64,000 nt of DNA from Taudactylus pleione (taxonomy: Eukaryota > Chordata > Amphibia > Anura > Myobatrachidae), in assembly GCA_031769625.1 (NCBI GenBank), contig JAUIMM010002326.1, forward strand, positions 62,001 through 126,000, in the 5' to 3' direction. Of the stretch, positions 27,054 through 41,035 are shown in pieces. The stretch's first letter is position 1. The number at the start of each line of letters is the position of its first letter. Below the pieces are notes generated by a model that was given only the letters and a program-made list of their open reading frames with translations, did no database searches and was not told the origin of the DNA. A program made the position numbers and the translations under genes.

Positions 27054-30000
27054 ACGTGCATTTGCAGTTTTCTCTTAAACACAACATGAGAGAAAAACCA
27101 TTTCACATCACATTTGTGGGACTTGGTCTTCAACAAATCTGGTGAAATTTTGAGCTGTCTGTGTTTGCTACAAGAGGAGATAACACAAAGTATGCGCTTT
27201 TGTTGTTTCCATTGCTTTCAATGCATTTTGGCCTAAAACGTGCATTTGCAGTTTTCTCTTAAACGCAACATGGGAGTAAAACCATTTCACATCACATTTG
27301 TGGGACTTGGTCTTCAACAGATCTGGTGAAATTTTGAGCTGTCTGTGTTTGCTACAAGAGGAGATAACACAAAGTATGCGCTTTTGTTATTTCCATTGCT
27401 TTCAATGCATTTTGGCCTAAAACGTGCATTTGCAGTTTTCTCTTAAACACAACATGAGAGAAAAACCATTTCACATCACATTTGTGGGTCTTGGTCTTCA
27501 ACACATCCAGTGAAATTTTGAGCTGTCTGTGTTTGCTACAAGAGGAGATAACACAAAGTTTGCGCTTTTGTTGTTTCCATTGTTTTCAAAGCATTTTGGC
27601 CTAAAACGTTCATTTGCTGTTTTCTCTTAAACGCAACATGGGAGTAAAACCATTTCACATCACATTTGTGGGTCTTGGTCTTCAACACATCCAGTGAAAT
27701 TTTGAGCTGTCTGTGTTTGCTACAAGAGGAGATAACACAAAGTATGCGCTTTTGTTATTTCCATTGCTTTCAATGCATTTTGGCCTAAAACGTGCATTTG
27801 CAGTTTTCTCTTAAACACAACATGAGAGAAAAACCATTTCACATCACATTTGTGGGTCTTGGTCTTCAACACATCCAGTGAAATTTTGAGCTGTCTGTGT
27901 TTGCTACAAGAGGAGATAACACAAAGTATGCGCTTTTGTTGTTTCCATTGTTTTCAATGCATTTTGGCCTAAAACGTTCATTTGCTGTTTTCTCTTAAAC
28001 GCAACATGGGAGTAAAACCATTTCACATCACATTTGTGGGTCTTGGTCTTCAACACATCCAGTGAAATTTTGAGCTGTCTGTGTTTGCTACAAGAGGAGA
28101 TAACACAAAGTATGCGCTTTTGTTGTTTCCATTGTTTTCAATGCATTTTGGCCTAAAATGTGCATTTGCTGTTTTCTCTTAAACGCAATATGGGAGAAAA
28201 ACCATTTCACATCACATTTGTGGGTCTTGGTCTTCAACAGATCTGGTGAAATTTTGAGCTGTCTGTGTTTGCTACAAGAGGAGATAACACAAAGTATGCG
28301 CTTTTGTTATTTCCATTGCTTTCAATGCATTTTGGCCTAAAACGTGCATTTGCAGTTTTCTCTTAAACACAACATGAGAGAAAAACCATTTCACATCACA
28401 TTTGTGGGTCTTGGTCTTCAACACATCCAGTGAAATTTTGAGCTGTCTGTGTTTGCTACAAGAGGAGATAACACAAAGTATGCGCTTTTGTTGTTTCCAT
28501 TGTTTTCAATGCATTTTGGCCTAAAACGTTCATTTGCTGGTTTCTCTTAAACGCAACATGGGAGTAAAACCATTTCACATCACATTTGTGGGTCTTGGTC
28601 TTCAACAGATCTGGTGAAATTTTGAGCTGTCTGTGTTTGCTACAAGAGGAGATAACACAAAGTATGCGCTTTTGTTATTTACATTGCTTTCAATGCATTT
28701 TGGCCTAAAACGTCCATTTGCAGTTTTCTCTTAAACACAACATGAGAGAAAAACCATTTCACATCACATTTGTGGGTCTTGGTCTTCAACACATCCAGTG
28801 AAATTTTGAGCTGTCTGTGTTTGCTACAAGAGGAGATAACACAAAGTATGCGCTTTTGTTGTTTCCATTGTTTTCAATGCATATTGGCCTAAAACGTTCA
28901 TTTGCTGTTTTCTCTTAAACGCAACATGGGAGTAAAACCATTTCACATCACATTTGTGGGTCTTGGTCTTCAACAGATCTGGTGAAATTTTGAGCTGTCT
29001 GTGTTTGCTACAAGAGGAGATAACACAAAGTATGCGCTTTTGTTATTTCCATTGCTTTCAATGCATTTTGGCCTAAAACGTGCATTTGCAGTTTTCTCTT
29101 AAACACAACATGAGAGAAAAACCATTTCACATCACATTTGTGGGACTTGGTCTTCAACAGATCTGGTGAAATTTTGAGCTGTCTGTGTTTGCTACAAGAG
29201 GAGATAACACAAAGTATGCGCTTTTGTTATTTCCATTGCTTTCAATGCATTTTGGCCTAAAACGTGCATTTGCAGTTTTCTCTTAAACACAACATGAGAG
29301 AAAAACCATTTCACATCACATTTGTGGGTCTTGGTCTTCAACACATCCAGTGAAATTTTGAGCTGTCTGTGTTTGCTACAAGAGGAGATAACACAAAGTA
29401 TGCGCTTTTGTTGTTTCCATTGTTTTCAATGCATTTTGGCCTAAAATGTGCATTTGCTGTTTTCTCTTAAACGCAATATGTGAGAAAAACCATTTCACAT
29501 CACATTTGTGGGTCTTGGTCTTCAACAGATCTGGTGAAATTTTGAGCTGTCTGTGTTTGCTACAAGAGGAGATAACACAAAGTATGCGCTTTTGTTATTT
29601 CCATTGCTTTCAATGCATTTTGGCCTAAAACGTGCATTTGCAGTTTTCTCTTAAACACAACATGAGAGAAAAACCATTTCACATCACATTTGTGGGTCTT
29701 GGTCTTCAACACATCCAGTGAAATTTTGAGCTGTCTGTGTTTGCTACAAGAGGAGATAACACAAAGTATGCGCTTTTGTTGTTTCCATTGTTTTCAATGC
29801 ATTTTGGCCTAAAACGTTCATTTGCTGGTTTCTCTTAAACGCAACATGGGAGTAAAACCATTTCACATCACATTTGTGGGTCTTGGTCTTCAACAGATCT
29901 GGTGAAATTTTGAGCTGTCTGTGTTTGCTACAAGAGGAGATAACACAAAGTATGCGCTTTTGTTGTTTCCATTGTTTTCAATGCATATTGGCCTAAAACG

Positions 30001-33000
30001 TTCATTTACTGTTTTCTCTTAAACGCAACATGGGAGTAAAACCATTTCACATCACATTTGTGGGTCTTGGTCTTCAACAGATCTGGTGAAATTTTGAGCT
30101 GTCTGTGTTTGCTACAAGAGGAGATAACACAAAGTATGCGCTTTTGTTATTTCCATTGCTTTCAATGCATTTTGGCCTAAAACGTGCATTTGCAGTTTTC
30201 TCTTAAACACAACATGAGAGAAAAACCATTTCACATCACATTTGTGGGTCTTGGTCTTCAACACATCCAGTAAAATTTTGAGCTGTCTGTGTTTGCTACA
30301 AGAGGAGATAACACAAAGTATGCGCTTTTGTTGTTTCCATTGTTTTCAATGCATTTTGGCCTAAAACGTTCATTTGCTGTTTTCTCTTAAACGCAACATG
30401 GGAGTAAAACCATTTCACATCACACTTGTGGGACTTGGTCTTCAACAGATCTGGTGAAATTTTGAGCTGTCTGTGTTTGCTACAAGAGGAGATAACACAA
30501 AGTATGCGCTTTTGTTATTTCCATTGCTTTCAATGCATTTTGGCCTAAAACGTGCATTTGCAGTTTTCTCTTAAACACAACATGAGAGAAAAACCATTTC
30601 ACATCACATTTGTGGGTCTTGGTCTTCAACACATCCAGTGAAATTTTGAGCTGTCTGTGTTTGCTACAAGAGGAGATAACACAAAGTATGCGCTTTTGTT
30701 GTTTCCATTGTTTTCAAAGCATTTTGGCCTAAAACGTTCATTTGATGTTTTCTCTTAAACGCAACATGGGAGTAAAACCATTTCACATCACATTTGTGGG
30801 TCTTGGTCTTCAACAGATCTGGTGAAATTTTGAGCTGTCTGTGTTTGCTACAAGAGGAGATAACACAAAGTATGTGCTTTTGTTATTTCCATTGCTTTCA
30901 ATGCATTTTGGCCTAAAACCTGCATTTGCAGTTTTCTCTTAAACACAACATGAGAGAAAAACCATTTCACATCACATTTGTGGGTCTTGGTCTTCAACAC
31001 ATCCAGTAAAATTTTGAGCTGTCTGTGTTTGCTACAAGAGGAGATAACACAAAGTATGCGCTTTTGTTGTTTCCATTGTTTTCAATGCATTTTGGCCTAA
31101 AACGTTCATTTGCTGTTTTCTCTTAAACGCAACATGGGAGTAAAACCATTTCACATCACATTTGTGGGACTTGGTCTTCAACAGATCTGGTGAAATTTTG
31201 AGCTGTCTGTGTTTGCTACAAGAGGAGATAACACAAAGTATGCGCTTTTGTTATTTCCATTGCTTTCAATGCATTTTGGCCTAAAACGTGCATTTGCAGT
31301 TTTCTCTTAAACACAACATGAGAGAAAAACCATTTCACATCACATTTGTGGGTCTTGGTCTTCAACACATCCAGTGAAATTTTGAGCTGTCTGTGTTTGC
31401 TACAAGAGGAGATAACACAAAGTATGCGCTTTTGTTGTTTCCATTGTTTTCAATGCATTTTGGCCTAAAATGTGCATTTGCTGTTTTCTCTTAAACGGAA
31501 TATGGGAGAAAAACCATTTCACATCACATTTGTGGGTCTTGGTCTTCAACAGATCTGGTGAAATTTTGAGCTGTCTGTGTTTGCTACAAGAGGAGATAAC
31601 ACAAAGTATGCACTTTTGTTATTTCCATTGCTTTCAATGCATTTTGGCCTAAAACGAGCAATTGCTGTTTTCTCTTAAACGCAACATGGGAGAAAAACCA
31701 TTTCACATCACATTTGTGTGTCTTGGTCTTCAACACATCCAGTGAAATTTTGAGCTGTCTGTGTTTGGTACAAGAGGAGATATCACAATGTATGCGCTTT
31801 TGTTGTTCCATTGCTTTCAATGCATTTTGGCCTAAAATATGCATTTGCTGTTTTCTCTTAAATGCAACATGGGAGAAAAACCATTTCACATCACATTTGT
31901 GGGTCTTGGTCTTCAACAGATCTGGTGAAATTTTGAGCTGTCTGTGTTTGCTACAAGAGGAGATAACACAAAGTATGCGCTTTTGTTATTTCCATTGCTT
32001 TCAATGCATTATGGTCTAAAACATTCATTTGCTGTTTTCTCTTAAACGCAACATGGGAGAAAAACCATTTCACATCACATTTGTGGGTCTTGGTCTTCAA
32101 CAGATCCGGTGAAATTTTGAGCTGTCTGTGTTTGCTACAAGAGGAGATAACACAAAGTATGTGCTTTTGTTATTTCCATTGCTTTCAATGCATTTTGGCC
32201 TAAAACTTGCATTTGCAGTTTTCTCTTAAACGCAACATGGGAGAAAAACCATTTCACATCACATTTGTGGGTCTTGGTCTTCAACAGATCCAGTGAAATT
32301 TTGAGCTGTCTGTGTTTGCTACAAGAGGAGATAACACAAAGTATGCGCTTTTGTTATTTCCATTGCTTTCAATGCATTTTGGCCTAAAACGTGCATTTGC
32401 AGTTTTCTCTTAAACACAACATGAGAGAAAAACCATTTCACATCACATTTGTGGGTCTTGGTCTTCAACACATCCAGTGAAATTTTGAGCTGTCTTTGTT
32501 TGCTACAAGAGTAGATAACACAAAGTATGCACTTTTGTTGTTTCCATTGTTTTCAATGCATTTTGGCCTAAAACGTTCATTTGCTGTTTTCTCTTAAACG
32601 CAACATGGGAGTAAAACCATTTCACATCACATTTGTGGGTCTTGGTCTTCAACAGATCTTTTGAAATTTTGAGCTGTCTGTGTTTGCTACAAGAGGAGAT
32701 AACACAAAGTATGCGCTTTTGTTATTTCCATTGCTTTCAATGCATTTTGGCCTAAAACGTCCTTTTGCAGTTTTCTCTTAAACACAACATGAGAGAAAAA
32801 CCATTTCACATCACATTTGTGGGTCTTGGTCTTCAACACATCCAGTGAAATTTTGAGCTGTCTGTATTTGCTACAAGAGGAGATAACACAAAGTATGCGC
32901 TTTTGTTGTTTCCATTGTTTTCAATGCATATTGGCCTAAAACGTTCATTTGCTGTTTTCTCTTAAACGCAACATGGGAGTAAAACCATTTCACATCACAT

Positions 33001-35510
33001 TTGTGGGTCTTGGTCTTCAACAGATCTGGTGAAATTTTGAGCTGTCTGTGTTTGCTACAAGAGGAGATAACACAAAGTATGCGCTTTTGTTATTTCCATT
33101 GCTTTCAATGCATTTTGGCCTAAAACGTGCATTTGCAGTTTTCTCTTAAACACAACATGAGAGAAAAACCATTTTACATCACTTTTGTGGGTCTTGGTCT
33201 TCAACACATCCAGTGAAATTTTGAGCTGTCTGTGTTTGCTACAAGAGGAGATAACACAAAGTATGCGCTTTTCTTGTTTCCATTGTTTTCAATGCATTTT
33301 GGCCTAAAACGTTCATTTGCTGTTTTCTCTTAAACGCAACATGGGAGTAAAACCATTTCACATCACATTTGTGGGTCTTGGTCTTCAACAGATCTGGTGA
33401 AATTTTGAGCTGTCTGTGTTTGCTACAAGAGGAGATAACACAAAGTATGTGCTTTTGTTATTTCCATTGCTTTCAATGCATTTTTGCCTAAAACGTGCAT
33501 TTTCTGTTTTCTCTTAAACACAACATGAGAGAAAAACCATTTCACATCAGATTTGTGGGTCTTGGTCTTCAACACATCCAGTGAAATTTTGAGCTGTCTG
33601 TGTTTGCTACAAGAGGAGATAACACAAAGTATGCGCTTTTGTTGTTTCCATTGTTTTCAATGCATTTTGGCCTAAAACGTTCATTTGCTGTTTTCTCTTA
33701 AACGCAACATAGGAATAAAACCGTTTAACATCACATTTGTGGGTCTTGGTCTTTAACAGATCTGGTGAAATTTTGAGCTGTCTGTGTTTGCTACAAGAGG
33801 AGATAACACAAAGTATGCGCTTTTGTTATTGCCTTTGCTTTCAATGCATTTTGGCCTAAAACGTCCATTTGCAGTTTTCTCTTAAACACAACATGAGAGA
33901 AAAACCATTTCACATCACATTTGTGGGTCTTGGTCTTCAACACATCCAGTGAAATTTTGAGCTGTCTGTGTTTGCTACAAGAGGAGATAACACAAAGTAT
34001 GCGCTTTTGTTGTTTCCATTGTTATCAATGCATATTGGCCTAAAACGTGCATTTGCAGTTTTCTCTTAAACACAACATGAGAGAAAAACCATTTCACATC
34101 ACGTTTGTGGGTCTTGGTCTTCAACACATCCAGTGAAATTTTGAGCTGTCTGTGTTTGCTACAAGAGGAGATAACACAAAGTATGCGCTTTTGTTGTTTC
34201 CATTGTTTTCAGTGCATTTTGGCCTAAAACGTTCATTTGCTGTTTTCTCTTAAACGCAACATGGGAGTAAAACCATTTCACATCACATTTGTGGGACTTG
34301 GTCTTCAACAGATCTGGTGAAATTTTGAGCTGTCTGTGTTTGCTACAAGAGGAGATAACACAAAGTATGCGCTTTTGTTATTTCCATTGCTTTCAATGCA
34401 TTTTGGCCTAAACCGTGCATTTGCAGTTTTCTCTTAAACACAACATGAGAGAAAAACCATTTCACATCACATTTGTGGGTCTTGGTCTTCAACACATCCA
34501 GTGAAATTTTGAGCTGTCTGTGTTTGCTACAAGAGGAGATAACACAAAGTATGCGCTTTTGTTGTTTCCATTGTTTTCAATGCATTTTGTCCTAAAACGT
34601 TCATTTGCTGTTTTCTCTTAAACGCAATATGGGAGTAAAACCATTTCACATCACATTTGTGGGTCTTGGTCTTCAACAGATCTGGTGAAATTTTGAGCTG
34701 TCTGTGTTTGCTACAAGAGGAGATAACACAAAGTATGCGCTTTTGTTATTTCCATTGCTTTCAATGCATTTTGGCCTAAAACGTCCATTTGCAGTTTTCT
34801 CTTAAACACAACATGAGAGAAAAACCATTTCACATCACATTTGTGGGTCTTGGTCTTCAACACATCCAGTGAAATTTTGAGCTGTCTGTGTTTGCTGCAA
34901 GAGGAGATAACACAAAGTATGCGCTTTTGTTTTTTCCATTGTTTTCAATGCATATTGGCCTAAAACGTGCATTTGCAGTTTTCTCTTAAACACAACATGA
35001 GAGAAAAACCATTTCACATCACGTTTGTGGGTCTTGGTCTTCAACACATCCAGTGAAATTTTGAGCTGTCTGTGTTTGCTACAAGAGGAGATAACACAAA
35101 GTATGCGCTTTTGTTGTTTCCATTGTTTTCAATGCATTTTGGCCTAAAACGTTCATTTGCTGTTTTCTCTTAAACGCAACATGGGAGTAAAACCATTTCA
35201 CATCACATTTGTGGGACTTGGTCTTCAACAGATCTGGTGAAATTTTGAGCTGTCTGTGTTTGCTACAAGAGGAGATAACACAAAGTATGCGCTTTTGTTG
35301 TTTCCATTGTTTTCAATGCATATTGGCCTAAAACGTTCATTTGCTGTTTTCTCTTAAACGCAACATGGGAGTAAAACCATTTCACATCACATTTGTGGGT
35401 CTTGGTCTTCAACAGATCTGGTGAAATTTTGAGCTGTCTGTGTTTGCTACAAGAGGAGATAACACAAAGTATGCGCTTTTGTTATTTCCATTGCTTTCAA
35501 TGCATTTTGG
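26550..35510. repeat. 11,223-bp-spaced higher-order repeat, copy 2
   Basis: This is the copy of the block starting near 15330. Agreement holds to about 35510, where the first copy reads CGTCCATTTGCAG and this one reads CGTGCATTTGCAG, after which they belong to different families. Rare private variants are shared by both copies, such as ATTTACTG at about 18783 and 30006. This argues for a recent block duplication and not independent mutation. Confidence 0.78.
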
Positions 35511-35700
35511 CCTAAAACGTGCATTTGCAGTTTTCTCTTAAACACAACATGAGAGAAAAACCATTTCACATCACATTTGTGGGTCTTGGTCTTCAACACA
35601 TCCAGTAAAATTTTGAGCTGTCTGTGTTTGCTACAAGAGGAGATAACACAAAGTATGCGCTTTTGTTGTTTCCATTGTTTTCAATGCATTTTGGCCTAAA
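31470..35700. repeat. 23-mer higher-order repeat, copy 1
   Basis: The diverged cassette at 31584 recurs at 35815, and the unit at 34835 recurs at 39066, both 4,231 bp apart (23 x 184 minus 1). Between these, the AAGAGTAGATAAC marker is spaced 4,415 bp (32507 to 36922), so the later copy gained one monomer and then lost one. This block overlaps the second copy of the 11.2-kb repeat. Confidence 0.7.
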
Positions 35701-38700
35701 ACGTTCATTTGCTGTTTTCTCTTAAACGCAACATGGGAGTAAAACCATTTCACATCACATTTGTGGGACTTGGTCTTCAACAGATCTGGTGAAATTTTGA
35801 GCTGTCTGTGTTTGCTACAAGAGGAGATAACACAAAGTATGCACTTTTGTTATTTCCATTGCTTTCAATGCATTTTGGCCTAAAACGAGCAATTGCTGTT
35901 TTCTCTTAAACGCAACATGGGAGAAAAACCATTTCACATCACATTTGTGTGTCTTGGTCTTCAACACATCCAGTGAAATTTTGAGCTGTCTGTGTTTGGT
36001 ACAAGAGGAGATATCACAATGTATGCGCTTTTGTTGTTCCATTGCTTTCAATGCATTTTGGCCTAAAATATGCATTTGCTGTTTTCTCTTAAATGCAACA
36101 TGGGAGAAAAACCATTTCACATCACATTTGTGGGTCTTGGTCTTCAACAGATCTGGTGAAATTTTGAGCTGTCTGTGTTTGCTACAAGAGGAGATAACAC
36201 AAAGTATGCGCTTTTGTTATTTCCATTGCTTTCAATGCATTTTGGCCTAAAACGTGCATTTGCTGTTTTCTCTTAAACACAACATGAGAGAAAAACCATT
36301 TCACATCACATTTGTGGGTCTTGGTCTTCAACACATCCAGTGAAATTTTGAGCTGTCTGTGTTTGCTACAAGAGGAGATAACACAAAGTTTGCGCTTTTG
36401 TTGTTTCCATTGTTTTCAATGCATTTTGGTCTAAAACATTCATTTGCTGTTTTCTCTTAAACGCAACATGGGAGAAAAACCATTTCACATCACATTTGTG
36501 GGTCTTGGTCTTCAACAGATCCGGTGAAATTTTGAGCTGTCTGTGTTTGCTACAAGAGGAGATAACACAAAGTATGTGCTTTTGTTATTTCCATTGCATT
36601 CAATGCATTTTGGCCTAAAACTTGCATTTGCAGTTTTCTCTTAAACGCAACATGGGAGAAAAACCATTTCACATCACATTTGTGGGTCTTGGTCTTCAAC
36701 AGATCCAGTGAAATTTTGAGCTGTCTGTGTTTGCTACAAGAGGAGATAACACAAAGTATGCGCTTTTGTTATTTCCATTGCTTTCAATGCATTTTGGCCT
36801 AAAACGTGCATTTGCAGTTTTCTCTTAAACACAACATGAGAGAAAAACCATTTCACATCACATTTGTGGGTCTTGGTCTTCAACACATCCAGTGAAATTT
36901 TGAGCTGTCTTTGTTTGCTACAAGAGTAGATAACACAAAGTATGCACTTTTGTTGTTTCCATTGTTTTCAATGCATTTTGGCCTAAAACGTTCATTTGCT
37001 GTTTTCTCTTAAACGCAACATGGGAGTAAAACCATTTCACATCACATTTGTGGGTCTTGGTCTTCAACAGATCTTTTGAAATTTTGAGCTGTCTGTGTTT
37101 GCTACAAGAGGAGATAACACAAAGTATGCGCTTTTGTTATTTCCATTGCTTTCAAGGCATTTTGGCCTAAAACGTCCTTTTGCAGTTTTCTCTTAAACAC
37201 AACATGAGAGAAAAACCATTTCACATCACATTTGTGGGTCTTGGTCTTCAACACATCCAGTGAAATTTTGAGCTGTCTGTATTTGCTACAAGAGGAGATA
37301 ACACAAAGTATGCGCTTTTGTTGTTTCCATTGTTTTCAATGCATATTGGCCTAAAACGTTCATTTGCTGTTTTCTCTTAAACGCAACATGGGAGTAAAAC
37401 CATTTCACATCACTTTTGTGGGTCTTGGTCTTCAACACATCCAGTGAAATTTTGAGCTGTCTGTGTTTGCTACAAGAGGAGATAACACAAAGTATGCGCT
37501 TTTCTTGTTTCCATTGTTTTCAATGCATTTTGGCCTAAAACGTTCATTTGCTGTTTTCTCTTAAACGCAACATGGGAGTAAAACCATTTCACATCACATT
37601 TGTGGGTCTTGGTCTTCAACAGATCTGGTGAAATTTTGAGCTGTCTGTGTTTGCTACAAGAGGAGATAACACAAAGTATGTGCTTTTGTTATTTCCATTG
37701 CTTTCAATGCATTTTTGCCTAAAACGTGCATTTGCTGTTTTCTCTTAAACACAACATGAGAGAAAAACCATTTCACATCAGATTTGTGGGTCTTGGTCTT
37801 CAACACATCCAGTGAAATTTTGAGCTGTCTGTGTTTGCTACAAGAGGAGATAACACAAAGTATGCGCTTTTGTTGTTTCCATTGCTTTCAATGCATTTTG
37901 GCCTAAAACGTTCATTTGCTGTTTTCTCTTAAACGCAACATAGGAATAAAACCGTTTAACATCACATTTGTGGGTCTTGGTCTTTAACAGATCTGGTGAA
38001 ATTTTGAGCTGTCTGTGTTTGCTACAAGAGGAGATAACACAAAGTATGCGCTTTTGTTATTGCCATTGCTTTCAATGCATTTTGGCCTAAAACGTCCATT
38101 TGCAGTTTTCTCTTAAACACAACATGAGAGAAAAACCATTTCACATCACATTTGTGGGTCTTGGTCTTCAACACATCCAGTGAAATTTTGAGCTGTCTGT
38201 GTTTGCTACAAGAGGAGATAACACAAAGTATGCGCTTTTGTTGTTTCCATTGTTATCAATGCATATTGGCCTAAAACGTGCATTTGCAGTTTTCTCTTAA
38301 ACACAACATGAGAGAAAAACCATTTCACATCACGTTTGTGGGTCTTGGTCTTCAACACATCCAGTGAAATTTTGAGCTGTCTGTGTTTGCTACAAGAGGA
38401 GATAACACAAAGTATGCGCTTTTGTTGTTTCCATTGTTTTCAATGCATTTTGGCCTAAAACGTTCATTTGCTGTTTTCTCTTAAACGCAACATGGGAGTA
38501 AAACCATTTCACATCACATTTGTGGGAATTGGTCTTCAACAGATCTGGTGAAATTTTGAGCTGTCTGTGTTTGCTACAAGAGGAGATAACACAAAGTATG
38601 CGCTTTTGTTATTTCCATTGCTTTCAATGCATTTTGGCCTAAACCGTGCATTTGCAGTTTTCTCTTAAACACAACATGAGAGAAAAACCATTTCACATCA

Positions 38701-41035
38701 CATTTGTGGGTCTTGGTCTTCAACACATCCAGTGAAATTTTGAGCTGTCTGTGTTTGCTACAAGAGGAGATAACACAAAGTATGCGCTTTTGTTGTTGCC
38801 ATTGTTTTCAATGCATTTTGTCCTAAAACGTTCATTTGCTGTTTTCTCTTAAACGCAATATGGGAGTAAAACCATTTCACATCACATTTGTGGGTCTTGG
38901 TCTTCAACAGATCTGGTGAAATTTTGAGCTGTCTGTGTTTGCTACAAGAGGAGATAACACAAAGTATGCGCTTTTGTTATTTCCATTGCTTTCAATGCAT
39001 TTTGGCCTAAAACGTCCATTTGCAGTTTTCTCTTAAACACAACATGAGAGAAAAACCATTTCACATCACATTTGTGGGTCTTGGTCTTCAACACATCCAG
39101 TGAAATTTTGAGCTGTCTGTGTTTGCTGCAAGAGGAGATAACACAAAGTATGCGCTTTTGTTTTTTCCATTGTTTTCAATGCATATTGGCCTAAAACGTG
39201 CATTTGCAGTTTTCTCTTAAACACAACATGAGAGAAAAACCATTTCACATCACGTTTGTGGGTCTTGGTCTTCAACACATCCAGTGAAATTTTGAGCTGT
39301 CTGTGTTTGCTACAAGAGGAGATAACACAAAGTATGCGCTTTTGTTGTTTCCATTGTTTTCAATGCATTTTGGCCTAAAACGTTCATTTGCTGTTTTCTC
39401 TTAAACGCAACATGGGAGTAAAACCATTTCACATCACATTTGTGGGACTTGGTCTTCAACAGATCTGGTGAAATTTTGAGCTGTCTGTGTTTGCTACAAG
39501 AGGAGATAACACAAAGTATGCGCTTTTGTTGTTTCCATTGTTTTCAATGCATATTGGCCTAAAACGTTCATTTGCTGTTTTCTCTTAAACGCAACATGGG
39601 AGTAAAACCATTTCACATCACATTTGTGGGTCTTGGTCTTCAACAGATCTGGTGAAATTTTGAGCTGTCTGTGTTTGCTACAAGAGGAGATAACACAAAG
39701 TATGCGCTTTTGTTATTTCCATTGCTTTCAATGCATTTTGGCCTAAAACGTGCATTTGCAGTTTTCTCTTAAACACAACATGAGAGAAAAACCATTTCAC
39801 ATCACATTTGTGGGTCTTGGTCTTCAACACATCCAGTAAAATTTTGAGCTGTCTGTGTTTGCTACAAGAGGAGATAACACAAAGTATGCGCTTTTGTTGT
39901 ATCCATTGTTTTCAATGCATTTTGGCCTAAAACGTTCATTTGCTGTTTTCTCTTAAACGCAACATGGGAGTAAAACCATTTCACATCACATTTGTGGGAC
40001 TTGGTCTTCAACAGATCTGGTGAAATTTTGAGCTGTCTGTGTTTGCTACAAGAGGAGATAACACAAAGTATGCGCTTTTGTAATTTCCATTGCTTTCAAT
40101 GCATTTTGGCCTAAAACGTGCATTTGCAGTTTTCTCTTAAACACAACATGAGAGAAAAACCATTTCACATCACATTTGTGGGTCTTGGTCTTCAACACAT
40201 CCAGTGAAATTTTGAGCTGTCTGTGTTTGCTACAAGAGGAGATAACACAAAGTATGCGCTTTTGTTGTTTCCATTGTTTTCAAAGCATTTTGGCCTAAAA
40301 CGTTCATTTGCTGTTTTCTCTTAAACGCAACATGGGAGTAAAACCATTTCACATCACATTTGTGGGTCTTGGTCTTCAACAGATCTGGTGAAATTTTGAG
40401 CTGTCTGTGTTTGCTACAAGAGGAGATAACACAAAGTATGCGCTTTTGTTATTTCCATTGCTTTCATTGCATTTTGGCCTAAAACCTGCATTTGCAGTTT
40501 TCTCTTAAACACAACATGAGAGAAAAACCATTTCACATCACATTTGTGGGTCTTGGTCTTCAACACATCCAGTGAAATTTTGAGCTGTCTGTGTTTGCTA
40601 CAAGAGGAGATAACACAAAGTATGCGCTTTTGTTGTTTCCATTGTTTTCAATGCATTTTGGCCTAAAACGTTCATTTGCTGTTTTCTCTTAAACGCAACA
40701 TGGGAGTAAAACCATTTCACATCACATTTGTGGGACTTGGTCTTCAACAGATCTGGTGAAATTTTGAGCTGTCTGTGTTTGCTACAAGAGGAGATAACAC
40801 AAAGTATGCGCTTTTGTTATTTCCATTGCTTTCAATGCATTTTGGCCTAAAACGTGCATTTGCAGTTTTCTCTTAAACACAACATGAGAGAAAAACCATT
40901 TCACATCACATTTGTGGGTCTTGGTCTTCAACACATCCAGTGAAATTTTGAGCTGTCTGTGTTTGCTACAAGAGGAGATAACACAAAGTATGCGCTTTTG
41001 TTGTTTCCATTGTTTTCAATGCATTTTGGCCTAAA
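35701..41035. repeat. 29-mer higher-order repeat, related copy
   Basis: The region runs from the diverged cassette at 35815 to the next at 41150, a spacing of 5,335 bp (29 x 184 minus 1). It contains the same order of rare variants as 31.5-35.7 kb (AGATCTTTTGAAAT, AACATAGGAATAAAACCG, TTATCAATGCATATTGG, AAACCGTGC) followed by extra monomers. One unit at about 37400 is a fusion of two neighbouring monomers of the parent copy. Confidence 0.68.
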
